Of a stretch of DNA of 64,000 nt, positions 42,478 through 50,808 are shown in pieces (the first letter of the stretch is position 1; every line of letters starts with the position of its first letter). The DNA is from Geoglobus acetivorans (GTDB lineage: Archaea; Halobacteriota; Archaeoglobi; Archaeoglobales; Archaeoglobaceae). The notes below the pieces were generated by a model. That model did not search any database and was not told the DNA's origin. It worked only from the letters and a program-made list of their open reading frames with translations. Location: contig NZ_CP087714.1 of assembly GCF_039641995.1 (NCBI RefSeq), positions 1,302,001 to 1,366,000 on the forward strand, written 5' to 3'. A program made the position numbers and the translations under genes.

Positions 42478-43929
42478 ATGGCCTACGAAGACCTCAGGGA
42501 ATTCATTGCCAGACTCGAGCAGGAGGGCGAGCTGGCGAGGATAAGCAGGGAGGTTAGCGTTGAGCTTGAAATCACCGAGATTGCGGACAGAGCAGTCAAG
42601 CAGAACGGGAAGGCTCTGCTCTTTGAAAACCCGAAGGGCTACGACATCCCCGTTTTGATAAATGCATTTGCCAGCGAGAAGCGCATCAGGCTCGCCCTTG
42701 AGACTGAAAGGCTCGAGAGCATTGGAGAAAAGCTTGTGGAGCTTGCGAGAATGAAGCCCGAGTCGGTTCTCGATGGCCTCAGGGCACTATCCTCGGCAAA
42801 AGACCTGGTGAGCTTCATACCGAAGAAGGTGAGGAGCGGGCCGGTGAAGGAGGTTGTAGATCGTAACCCCAACCTGCTGAAATTCCCGATTCTGAAGTGC
42901 TGGCCCCAGGACGGCGGGAGGTTCATAACGTTCCCGGTTGTAATAACCAGGGACCCTGAAACTGGTGTGCTCAATGCGGGAATGTACAGGATGCAGGTTT
43001 TTGATGAAAGAACAACGGGAATGCACTGGCAGATCCACAAGCACGGAGCCCTGCACTACAAAAAGCTGAAGGAGATGGGAGTGGACAGGTTAGAGGTTGC
43101 GGTTGCAATTGGCGTTGATCCAGCCACTCTCTACGCCTCAACCGCACCACTGCCGGAGAACATGAGTGAGTTCATGCTCGCTGGCTTCATCAGAAAGAAG
43201 AGGCTGAAGATGGTGGACTGTGAGACAGTGGATTTGCAGGTACCTGCTACTGCCGAGATTGTGCTTGAAGGCTACGTGAAGCTGGATGAGTTCAGAGTGG
43301 AGGGACCTTTCGGCGATCACACCGGCTACTACACGCCAGCAGAGCCATATCCCGTGTTTCACGTGGAATGCATAACCCACCGCGAGAATCCGATTTACCA
43401 CGCCACCATCGTCGGAAAGCCCCCTATGGAGGATGCCTGGCTCGGCAAAGCCACGGAGAGGATATTCCTGCCCATGATAAGGATGATTCACCCTGAAATT
43501 GTGGACATAAATCTGCCAGTATCGGCCACATTCCACAATCTGGCCGTAGTATCCATAAAGAAGCGCTATCCGGGACATGCGAGGAAGGTCATGTTCTCGA
43601 TATGGGGCACGGGGATGCTCAGCCTGACTAAGGTCGTGATAGTTGTGGATGAGGACGTGAACGTGCACGACATGAATGAGGTGATGTGGGCTGTCACAAG
43701 CAGGTTCGATCCTGCGAGAGATGTTGTGGTAATCCCGGACTCACCCCTCGACAGCCTTGATCATGCCTCATACAAACCAAACCTTGGAGGAAAGCTGGGC
43801 ATTGATGCAACGAAGAAGTGGAGAGAAGAGGGCTACGAGAGGGAGTGGCCGGACGTTGTTGAGATGGATGAGGAGACCAAGAAGAGGGTGGATGGGTACT
43901 GGGATGAGATAAAGAGGATGATTTTCTGA
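42478..43929 (+). CDS. UbiD-family prenyl-FMN decarboxylase
   Basis: 483-aa decarboxylase. UbiD features are GMYRMQVFDERTTGMHWQ, the Glu-Asp site in EGPFGDHTGYYTP and PMEDAWLGKATERIF. In archaea one UbiD branch decarboxylates trans-anhydromevalonate phosphate in the modified mevalonate pathway; others act on aromatic acids. The single-gene setting and strong expression-type codon bias fit the housekeeping role, but this is inference. Needs prenylated FMN from UbiX, not encoded here. Confidence 0.88.
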   Translation: MAYEDLREFIARLEQEGELARISREVSVELEITEIADRAVKQNGKALLFENPKGYDIPVLINAFASEKRIRLALETERLESIGEKLVELARMKPESVLDGLRALSSAKDLVSFIPKKVRSGPVKEVVDRNPNLLKFPILKCWPQDGGRFITFPVVITRDPETGVLNAGMYRMQVFDERTTGMHWQIHKHGALHYKKLKEMGVDRLEVAVAIGVDPATLYASTAPLPENMSEFMLAGFIRKKRLKMVDCETVDLQVPATAEIVLEGYVKLDEFRVEGPFGDHTGYYTPAEPYPVFHVECITHRENPIYHATIVGKPPMEDAWLGKATERIFLPMIRMIHPEIVDINLPVSATFHNLAVVSIKKRYPGHARKVMFSIWGTGMLSLTKVVIVVDEDVNVHDMNEVMWAVTSRFDPARDVVVIPDSPLDSLDHASYKPNLGGKLGIDATKKWREEGYEREWPDVVEMDEETKKRVDGYWDEIKRMIF

Positions 43930-44097
43930 GTAGTGAGAGGGCAATAGCTGACTTTTGCCCAATATTTTTCCCGTTTCTCTAACATTGCCTCAGAACACGC
44001 TAAGGCCCAGTGCAGGAAGTATTCTTCAGCTACTCTTTGAAAACTGCATCCTTATGTTTTCAGGTGGGTACGCTATCCATTAGCATCTTTTAAGGTA

Positions 44098-44172
44098 TGG
44101 GCCCGGAGGGATTTGAACCCTCGACCGCCCGGTTATGAGCCGGGCGCTCTGACCTGGCTAAGCTACGGGCCC
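44098..44172 (-). tRNA. tRNA with CAT anticodon, probably tRNA-Ile2
   Basis: Minus-strand cloverleaf: acceptor GGGCCCG/CGGGCCC, anticodon stem CCCGG-CTCATAA-CCGGG, T-arm GAGGG-TTCAAAT-CCCTC, discriminator A. GGGCC-type acceptors with CAT are typical of archaeal tRNA-Ile2, whose C34 is converted to agmatidine; elongator Met is the alternative. Bases 43930-44097 upstream show nothing else. Confidence 0.85.
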
Positions 44173-44420
44173 TCGGCTTAACGATACTGAGTAGATTTGT
44201 TTATAAGGGTTTTGGGTGCTTCGAATTTAACAAGTGGTTTTTCGGGCTGATATTGTAGGAGATCATGGTGGTGCACGCCTCGGATTGTACAGTCTGTGAT
44301 TGCCGGTTTAATAGTGCGTATGACAGTAATGGAAGGTTGAAATTCGGTTTGAGCAGTCATAATGGTTTTGATACACTTTTGCAGGATTCCTCCAAACTGT
44401 AATCACATTAATCAAAAGGA

Positions 44421-44428
44421 TTATATAG
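44421..44428 (+). promoter_or_regulatory. TATA box of the candidate ncRNA
   Basis: TTATATAG preceded by a BRE-like AAAAGGA. It is placed 25-28 bp before the first helix (44449) of the structured region, and no protein-coding start follows. Confidence 0.5.
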
Positions 44429-44448
44429 TATGAAAACCAAGATATACT

Positions 44449-44580
44449 GGGGACGAAGGTCAAACTTCCAAGACTAAAAGCCCAAGGGTTTAGAGCCTAA
44501 GGGTTTTTAAATCTCGAAGTTTGACTGAGAGTGGTAAGCACTCGTTGCTGGTGGTGAAAGCTACCAGCAATGTCCCCCCA
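44449..44580 (+). ncRNA. Candidate structured non-coding RNA, unknown class
   Basis: About 130 nt that fold into a closed multi-branch structure. Outer helix GGGGAC (44449-44454) with GTCCCC (44572-44577); inside it a perfect 10-bp helix GTCAAACTTC (44459-44468) with GAAGTTTGAC (44516-44525); a small hairpin GAGTG (44529-44533)/CACTC (44539-44543); and an 8-bp hairpin TTGCTGGT (44545-44552)/ACCAGCAA (44563-44570). A TATA box is correctly placed for a start at the outer helix. It is neither tRNA, 5S, SRP RNA nor RNase P by length and motifs. The rest of the 44173-44682 gap shows no gene. Confidence 0.5.
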
Positions 44581-44682
44581 TTACTTGTTACATGCTGTTT
44601 GCGTGTGTCTTCAGTTGATATGTCTGGCAGGTTGTTTTTCTTTATTGCTGTATGTTTTTTCTGAGAAATTGACGCTTTACGG

Positions 44683-45843
44683 TCAAACATCCTCTTCGTA
44701 AATTTTCTGCACGATCCTCCTATCGAGTACAAGCTCTTTATCTTTTACGACCAGCCTTTCTAATTTGTTGAGGGCAGTATGGATCGCAAATTCCACGCCC
44801 CAGGATTCACTCGTAACAAAGAAGTCCCCCTGATCGCTCCTGAGCCTCATTCTCACGTAGATGAGGGGCAAGTCTCTGTAATACTTCTTGAGCTTTTTTA
44901 CATATATGAATAGATGCGCCGTCCCGAGAGAATCTTCGAACTTCCTTAGGAATCTCTCCAGATCATTCAGGAGTCCCTCCACTTCAGAGCTTCTCAGGGT
45001 TATGCCTTTGGAGATAATCTGTACATTCTGTTCTTTTGAGGTCGTCATCTTTAGGTAATATTCTAGAAAGTCCTTCTTAACGACAATTCCCCCTGCCACG
45101 TCGTTTTCCATGACCACGAGGCTCGAAACATTCTTTTCGATCATCAGATTAATAGCTTTGATAACCCTGTCGTTTTTATTGACTGTTACAACTGGTCGAC
45201 TCATTATACTATCTACCGGTATGGAAAGCGCTTTCTCCCTTTCCTTCATGCTTAAATGTCCGAGTCCCTCGTCTTTTTTGAGAGAAACCACCCGGTCTAT
45301 TATATCTTTACCGGTGATGATCCCGGTAACCTTGTTTTCTCTATTAACCACAACAACTCTGCTTATGCCATGATTCCTCATGATTGCCAAGGCTTTTGAT
45401 GCACCATCGCTTGTTTTAACGGTGATGACTTCTGGACTCATAACACTCTGGATTTCAGCGTCTTCAAATACGTCCTTTATACTTTCCAGGAAATCATTAA
45501 TACGTATTATTCCTATTTCTCCGTTAAGTTTTACAGGAACAAATGGCGTGGAATCCTCTATAAATCTTCTTGCCAATTTTTCCGGAGTCAGTTCGCCAAG
45601 ACGAACTATTCCAGTTTTTGCGGTAAATCTTCCAATTTTTGTTTCGTCAGGGTTCGTCATCAGGCTCCCTCTGATAAGGTCTTTCTCTCTTATGGCTCCT
45701 ATGATCTCCCCATTCTTCTCGACAAGCATGGGTCTTTCGTGTTCTGATTCGGCCAGTAGTGAAATTGCCTTTGAAATCGTCTCATCTGCATTAATAATGC
45801 TGTAGTCGTCTGTAATAATCTCCAAAAGGCTTTCGTCATTCAT
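44683..45843 (-). CDS. Four-CBS protein with HPF/RaiA-like C-terminal domain
   Basis: 386 aa. Four CBS repeats fill about residues 1-275 (for example MSPEVITVKTSDGASKALAI and MSRPVVTVNKNDRVIKAINL). The last about 95 residues (GITLRSSEVEGLL, then TAHLFIYVKKLKK, ESWGVEFAIHTALNKLERLV) resemble the ribosome-hibernation (HPF/RaiA) fold. CBS proteins are known to act as hibernation factors in some archaea, so an energy-sensing ribosome-binding role is plausible, though inferred. ATG 45843 has GAGGAGGA with ideal spacing. Confidence 0.8.
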   Translation of the reverse strand: MNDESLLEIITDDYSIINADETISKAISLLAESEHERPMLVEKNGEIIGAIREKDLIRGSLMTNPDETKIGRFTAKTGIVRLGELTPEKLARRFIEDSTPFVPVKLNGEIGIIRINDFLESIKDVFEDAEIQSVMSPEVITVKTSDGASKALAIMRNHGISRVVVVNRENKVTGIITGKDIIDRVVSLKKDEGLGHLSMKEREKALSIPVDSIMSRPVVTVNKNDRVIKAINLMIEKNVSSLVVMENDVAGGIVVKKDFLEYYLKMTTSKEQNVQIISKGITLRSSEVEGLLNDLERFLRKFEDSLGTAHLFIYVKKLKKYYRDLPLIYVRMRLRSDQGDFFVTSESWGVEFAIHTALNKLERLVVKDKELVLDRRIVQKIYEEDV

Positions 45844-46052
45844 GATGTTCCTCCTCGTATGTTTCTGTATGTATTATGAAGTATAAAAATTTAACTATTT
45901 ATTATCTATTTTGTATTATTTTAATTCTCGATCCTTGAAATTTGTTAAGGATTTGCCGAATTTGCTTCAAAGCCTATAAAGACGAACACATCTCTGGAAG
46001 TCGTCATGATGCCACTCTGAACACCACGAAAACTCAGTACTTCAGCAAAATG

Positions 46053-46067
46053 GTGTTGGAGGGAATC
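46053..46067 (+). repeat. Left target-site duplication of the IS element
   Basis: GTGTTGGAGGGAATC, repeated exactly at 47034-47048 on the other side of the element. A 15-bp duplication without mismatches indicates a recent insertion. Confidence 0.9.
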
Positions 46068-47033
46068 TGTAGTATCCCAAAATTATTTCACAACCCTAAA
46101 CCCAACTCTTGTGAGAAAACTAACTAACAAGAAAATCAAATGGATCATCAAGCAGCTCAACAAGGGAACTCCAGTAAAGGAAATAGCGGCTGTGATGAGA
46201 ATAACACCAAGAAGAATTTACCAGATCAAGAAGCAGTACAAAGAAACAGGAGAAATTCCTGAACTAAAACAACCGGGAAGGAAACCAAAGCTAATACCCA
46301 AAGAAACAGAGCAGATTATCCTGCAAGCCTACCAAAAGTACAAACTAAGTCCAGTTCCACTGGAAAAGCTGATAGAAAGAGATCACAGCATCCACATCCC
46401 CCACAACACCATATACAGAATCATGCTGAAACACAACCTCGTGGTTGAGAACATGAACAAGAAGAAGAGGAGGAAATGGGTTCGATTTGAAAGAACTCAT
46501 TCCATGAGTCTGTGGCAGGGAGACTGGAAAATGCTTGGAGAGGAGTGGATAATAGCCTTCATGGATGATGCTTCTCGCTTCATAACCTGCCACGGTGTTT
46601 TTGATTCTGCAACAACTGAGAACACAGTCAGAGTTCTGAGAAAGGGATTCGCTGAATATGGCATTCCAGATGAGATTCTTACCGATCACGGAACCCAATT
46701 TGTTGCTGCAAAAAGCAGAAAGAAGGCCAGGCACAGGTTTAAAGAATTCCTGAAGGAGAATGGAATAAGGCACATCGTTGCCAGAGTAAACCACCCTCAA
46801 ACCAACGGGAAGATAGAGAGGTTCTTTGGCCTGATGGAGCAGAAGCTAAGCTTGTTTAATTCTGTTGAGGAGTTTGTTTACTGGTACAATCACGTGAAGC
46901 CTCACATGAGCCTGAATTTTGATGAGCTTGAGACTCCTTATCAGGCGTTTCTGAGAAAGTTGCCTGCCGAAAGGGTGTTCGAGTTTAGCAGGAGGTGGTT
47001 GATTGAGGAGTGAAATTATTTCAGGATACTACA
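46068..47033 (+). mobile_element. IS481-type insertion sequence, 966 bp, apparently intact
   Basis: Bounded by inverted repeats TGTAGTATCC (46068-46077) and GGATACTACA (47024-47033), with imperfect pairing continuing inward (AAATTATTTCA at the left, TGAAATTATTTCA region at the right). It contains one transposase gene and is flanked by perfect 15-bp direct repeats. It sits 32 bp from the 3' end of tRNA-Phe. Confidence 0.9.
46111..47013 (+). CDS. IS481-family DDE transposase
   Basis: 300 aa. N-terminal helix-turn-helix (TPVKEIAAVMRITPRRIYQI) and an rve/RNase H-fold core with the DDE residues in WQGDWKML, LTDHGTQF and GKIERFFGLMEQ. GTG start just inside the left inverted repeat; no frameshift or stop, so it may be active. 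Cuts and rejoins DNA at the element ends. Confidence 0.92.
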   Translation: MRKLTNKKIKWIIKQLNKGTPVKEIAAVMRITPRRIYQIKKQYKETGEIPELKQPGRKPKLIPKETEQIILQAYQKYKLSPVPLEKLIERDHSIHIPHNTIYRIMLKHNLVVENMNKKKRRKWVRFERTHSMSLWQGDWKMLGEEWIIAFMDDASRFITCHGVFDSATTENTVRVLRKGFAEYGIPDEILTDHGTQFVAAKSRKKARHRFKEFLKENGIRHIVARVNHPQTNGKIERFFGLMEQKLSLFNSVEEFVYWYNHVKPHMSLNFDELETPYQAFLRKLPAERVFEFSRRWLIEE

Positions 47034-47048
47034 GTGTTGGAGGGAATC
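47034..47048 (+). repeat. Right target-site duplication of the IS element
   Basis: Exact copy of 46053-46067. Removing the element and one copy rejoins a short reading frame ending KMVLEGIEPE-stop, described under findings. Confidence 0.9.
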
Positions 47049-47064
47049 GAACCAGAATAAATAG

Positions 47065-47138
47065 TGCCCGGAGCCGGATTTGAACCGGCGACTATGCGGT
47101 CTTCAGCCGCACGCTCTCCCAAGCTGAGCTACCCGGGC
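47065..47138 (-). tRNA. tRNA-Phe (GAA)
   Basis: Minus-strand cloverleaf: acceptor GCCCGGG/TCCGGGC, anticodon arm TGCGG-CTGAAGA-CCGCA with anticodon GAA, T-arm GCCGG-TTCAAAT-CCGGC, discriminator A, no intron or CCA. Confidence 0.96.
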
Positions 47139-47307
47139 GTGTATTCTATCATACACACGAAGGGTATTTTTAATTTTTGGTAGAATCGCTCTCGTTTAGA
47201 GCATGGCGATTGGATAAAACACCTACAAGATGGCGGAATTGGAGTTGGAATATGCCGCAAATCTCGATTTATTTTGACTTTCAAAAGAAAAAATTTGAAA
47301 TTGTGGT

Positions 47308-48255
47308 TTATTCTGTGACTATCTGATAGCTCTTCAGCAGAACTTCTGAGTTCAGCTTTCCGTGCACGTATGTTTTTCCAGTAGATTTGTCATTGATGAC
47401 AATCTGAGCAGGGGCGAAAAGGTGCGGGTCTATCTTGTAGAAATCGTAGTTTGCATCCTTGAATATTTCATAAAATGGCTTGCCGTAGTCTCTGCTCGTG
47501 TTGCTCGGGACGTTTTTCAGTATCTCATCGTATTCTGTCACAGTCAGATACACGCTTCCGTAATACAGCATGCTATCGTTTGTGGCCCCCATCGCTTTGA
47601 GGTCATTTTCCAGGATTGGTGCTATGGGACATTTTCCTGCCCCATAGAGTATTTTCTTTGGATCGTATCCGATTTCCGCCATCTTGTATATTCCGGTCTC
47701 GACGATTCTGCCTGAAATCTGAACGCTGCCGACGATGCTTGCTGTTGGTGCAACAACCGCATAGAGGTCTTCTGGGTCCACATCGCACTCCTTTGCTATG
47801 TGTTCCATGACCTTTTCATCTGGCAGTTTGTTCGCCTCAAGTGCTATGACTGCATAGCTGGCATCGTCTTTGTAGTCAATCAGCTCGTAAGTCTTCTTCG
47901 GTTTCAGTGCCAGAGCCCTTGCAGGGCCACTTCCCATGGCGAAGTACTTGTCAACGCTAATGGCCCATCCTGCCTTCTGGCTTCCGAGGCATGCAACTGC
48001 GGGATGGTCTGTATACTCGGTAATGAACGCAAACGGTATGTCGTTCACATAGTCCACAACTATGTCGATCTTGGCGAGACCTCCCATGCAGATTTCAGTG
48101 TACATTATTCCGGCTTCATAGCTGCCGGGTACATTCACACCGCAGTCTATGACCGTGGCACCGTTTTCAAGCTTCTTTGACTCAATTCTAAGCTCTTCCT
48201 CAAAATCAAGCATGTCTTCAACTATGTTCAGAGCCAGCTCATTTACGCTTATCAA
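47308..48255 (-). CDS. mch: Methenyl-tetrahydromethanopterin cyclohydrolase
   Basis: Interconverts formyl- and methenyl-H4MPT in the C1 pathway that joins the CODH/ACS complex encoded at 55859-64000. [50 protein letters not shown] and [14 protein letters not shown] are diagnostic and very close to the Archaeoglobus enzyme. The TTG at 48255 is chosen: the GTG at 48264 lies inside the Shine-Dalgarno GAGGTGG, and the TTG gives the family start [16 protein letters not shown] (315 aa). Confidence 0.96.
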   Translation of the reverse strand: MISVNELALNIVEDMLDFEEELRIESKKLENGATVIDCGVNVPGSYEAGIMYTEICMGGLAKIDIVVDYVNDIPFAFITEYTDHPAVACLGSQKAGWAISVDKYFAMGSGPARALALKPKKTYELIDYKDDASYAVIALEANKLPDEKVMEHIAKECDVDPEDLYAVVAPTASIVGSVQISGRIVETGIYKMAEIGYDPKKILYGAGKCPIAPILENDLKAMGATNDSMLYYGSVYLTVTEYDEILKNVPSNTSRDYGKPFYEIFKDANYDFYKIDPHLFAPAQIVINDKSTGKTYVHGKLNSEVLLKSYQIVTE

Positions 48256-48292
48256 TTCTACCACCTCTTTTCATCTCTCGCATTTTTAATGT

Positions 48293-48955
48293 TTAAACCT
48301 TGTGCTTTTTTTCGAGATAGTTGATGAGATTGTCTACCATAATCTCGCACAGCCTGTTGTGCTCTTCGATTCTTTCCTTACTTTCTTCGATTATACTCTC
48401 TGGCACACCTTCCGTTGTTTTAACCCATTTCTCAATTAATTCCAGCGTCATTTCGATGTGGAACTGTATTCCCACAGCTTCTCCAATTCTGAAGCCCTGG
48501 TTTGGAACTTCTTTTCCACTGAAAAGCATTGTTGCGTTGTCTGGTATGTCAAACGTGTCTCCATGCCACTGGAATACTTCCAGCTTTTCTGGAAAACCTC
48601 TGAAAAGCTCGTCTTCACGGACTTTATCAATCCAGAACCACCCTATCTCCTTCCTGTAGGGGTATACTCTCTTTCCAAAAGAGCCAGCAATAAGCTGGGA
48701 TCCGAGACACACTCCAAGAATTGGCTTTTTATCATAGTTCTTGGCTATTAGATCCATTTCCCATTTCAGGAACGGGTACTTTTCAGCCTCATAAACTCCC
48801 ATCGGTCCCCCAAGGATTATATATCCATCTCCATCGACTTTTCTCTCCCCATTCCAGGCTTCGCAGTACTCATATTCGACACCCTTCTCCCTGAAAAGTT
48901 CCTCGATGTATCCGAGGCCCTCTGCCCTGTGATTTTTTATGGCGAGAATTTTCAT
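48293..48955 (-). CDS. Class I glutamine amidotransferase-like protein
   Basis: 220-aa GATase1-fold protein of the GMP-synthase-like group. Catalytic Cys in GVCLGSQLIAG, His in VGIQFHIEMT; GGPMGVYEAEKYPFL is typical. Stand-alone members hydrolyse gamma-glutamyl compounds or supply ammonia; the substrate is unknown. It ends 29 bp before the mch start region on the same strand and may be co-transcribed with mch. Confidence 0.83.
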   Translation of the reverse strand: MKILAIKNHRAEGLGYIEELFREKGVEYEYCEAWNGERKVDGDGYIILGGPMGVYEAEKYPFLKWEMDLIAKNYDKKPILGVCLGSQLIAGSFGKRVYPYRKEIGWFWIDKVREDELFRGFPEKLEVFQWHGDTFDIPDNATMLFSGKEVPNQGFRIGEAVGIQFHIEMTLELIEKWVKTTEGVPESIIEESKERIEEHNRLCEIMVDNLINYLEKKHKV

Positions 48956-49221
48956 GGTCTGATTTATCGGCAGCCCAAATATAAATGTACTCCCGAAAAG
49001 ATTACACTCGTGGGGGTTAGATTGAATTTGGAATGCTTATCTTCGTCACTGTGCAGTCAGTGGGGGGCAGTTCATAGATTTACAGGCTCTGAAATGCATA
49101 TTGAGTTGTGTGGACAAAACTCCGAAGGTGACTGAAAAATTGAACACATGCTATTCTGTTAGGTATGGGGTGCGCCAAAATGGGCGACATCGAACAGAGT
49201 ACTATGGCTGTGACAGCCTGC

Positions 49222-49377
49222 TCACCTTCTCTGTATCATTTTGCCAATCAAGTCAAACAGATGTATATTTGTTTTTCTTGGGTATACTCTGTTTAGAGAC
49301 CAGATCCTAATCAGGGTAAAACCGCTCTGAACCCTGAAAATCCCTTTCAGCAATCTATAAATTCTGTTTCTGTCCAT
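49222..49377 (-). CDS. Possible 51-aa basic protein
   Basis: Weakly supported ORF starting MDRNRIYRLLKGIFR with GGGGTGAGG about 5 bp before the ATG, very basic. No family recognised and no clear TATA box. Otherwise the 48956-49587 interval shows only the promoter of the next gene. Could be a remnant or chance. Confidence 0.25.
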   Translation of the reverse strand: MDRNRIYRLLKGIFRVQSGFTLIRIWSLNRVYPRKTNIHLFDLIGKMIQRR

Positions 49378-49587
49378 TATGGCCTCACCCCTGTTTTCAG
49401 TTTTATTCGACGTCTCCAAATTTGTTGTCTGCATGGATATTCAAATGGATGTAGAATATAAGGTTTTTCGGCATCTGTATGCTTCAGAGTCTATATTATG
49501 TTCAGGGTCTCTGCAGTTTTAAGCTCTCTTTCGCATTACGTTTGCTCAGGATTCTTCTTTTTTATCGGAATGCCCAACAAAAACTTA

Positions 49588-50805
49588 ATGACCACTTTTC
49601 CAGAATGCACCTCTGTGAAATTCACTATAATCGCAGAGGATGGGATGGCAAGAAGGGCCGTTCTGAAAATAAATGGAAAGAGGCTTGATACGCCCGCATT
49701 CGTCCCGGTGGCAACTCTTGCAAGCGTCAGGGGGCTGGATGTGAGGGATCTGAGGGAAATGGGAGTCCAGGCGGTGATATCGAACACGTACCATCTGCAC
49801 ATGAAGCCAGGTGATGAGCTCATCAGGCAGTACGGTGGTATTCACAGATTCATGAACTATGATGGTATTGTTATGACTGACTCCGGAGGTTTTCAGGCGT
49901 TCTCTCTCGGTTTTGGGATGGAGCATGGAGTTGGAAAGATTGCCGACAACATCTTCCTCGAAGGTTTGAAATCAGCAGAATACAGGGGCGAAAGGTGGGC
50001 GTTCGTGGATGATGACGGTGTTACGTTCAGGGACCCACTTTACAGCAGGAAGGCGAGATTCACTCCGGAAATCAGCATGAGGATACAGTCCAATCTTGGC
50101 AGTGACATCATATTTGCCTTCGACGAATGCACGTCTCCCCTTTCAAACTACGATTACACAAAAAAGGCCCTTGAGAGAACCCACAAGTGGGCACTGAGGT
50201 GCCTTGAGGCTTATGACCGAAAGCAGAAAATATTTGGTATAGTTCAGGGTGGGGAGTACAGGGATTTGAGGGAAAAATCTGCCAGGTTCATAAACTCTCT
50301 GCCCTTTGACGGTTTCGGCATCGGTGGCTCACTTGGGAAGAGCAAGAGAGACATGCTCAACATTCTCGAGTGGGTCATTCCACTGCTTGACAGAGAGAAA
50401 CCTGTCCATCTTCTCGGCATTGGAGGTGTGGAAGATATTTTCGAGGGTGTGGAGCGCGGGGTTGATACATTTGACTGTGTAACTCCGACAAGGTGGGCAA
50501 GGAGAGGAGTTCTTTTCGTATCCCCTTTCAGCGGAGGAAACAGAAGAAACAAGTTCAGGGTGCACATCAAAAGGAGTGAGTTCAGGCTTGATGACAGACC
50601 TCTCGACGAGTGGTGTGATTGTTTTGTGTGTCAGAACCACTCGAGAGCATATCTGCGACACCTTTTCAAGGCCAACGAATTAACGTTTTTCAGACTTGCG
50701 TCATACCACAACGTTTATTTTATGGTGAAGCTTATGCGAGAAATTAGAGAGAGCATCGTTTTAGGCAGGTTTTTTGAGCTTAAAAAAACATGGCTTGGTG
50801 CCTGA
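49588..50805 (+). CDS. tRNA-guanine transglycosylase, bacterial-type motifs, no PUA domain
   Basis: 405-aa TIM-barrel enzyme exchanging a guanine in tRNA for a deazaguanine. ISNTYHLHMKPGDELI, MTDSGGFQAFSLG, GIGGSLGKSKRDM and GVDTFDCVTPTRWARRG follow the bacterial queuine/preQ1 type rather than the archaeosine type. The zinc site is CDCFVCQNHSRAYLRHL. Archaeal ArcTGT usually carries C-terminal PUA-containing domains, absent here. ATG 49588 lies about 28 bp after TTTTTTATC; GTG 49615 would give the shortest family-like start. Confidence 0.85.
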   Translation: MTTFPECTSVKFTIIAEDGMARRAVLKINGKRLDTPAFVPVATLASVRGLDVRDLREMGVQAVISNTYHLHMKPGDELIRQYGGIHRFMNYDGIVMTDSGGFQAFSLGFGMEHGVGKIADNIFLEGLKSAEYRGERWAFVDDDGVTFRDPLYSRKARFTPEISMRIQSNLGSDIIFAFDECTSPLSNYDYTKKALERTHKWALRCLEAYDRKQKIFGIVQGGEYRDLREKSARFINSLPFDGFGIGGSLGKSKRDMLNILEWVIPLLDREKPVHLLGIGGVEDIFEGVERGVDTFDCVTPTRWARRGVLFVSPFSGGNRRNKFRVHIKRSEFRLDDRPLDEWCDCFVCQNHSRAYLRHLFKANELTFFRLASYHNVYFMVKLMREIRESIVLGRFFELKKTWLGA

Positions 50806-50808
50806 TTC

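Noticed and set aside
46105-46110. Upstream extension of the transposase
   Set aside because: The frame before GTG 46111 would leave the inverted repeat region; GTG just inside the element is the natural start.
48956-49221. Short frames and a small hairpin (GGCTGTGACAGCC) in the gap before the transglycosylase gene
   Set aside because: Frames overlap in conflicting directions with no signals; the hairpin is too short to call an RNA or terminator.
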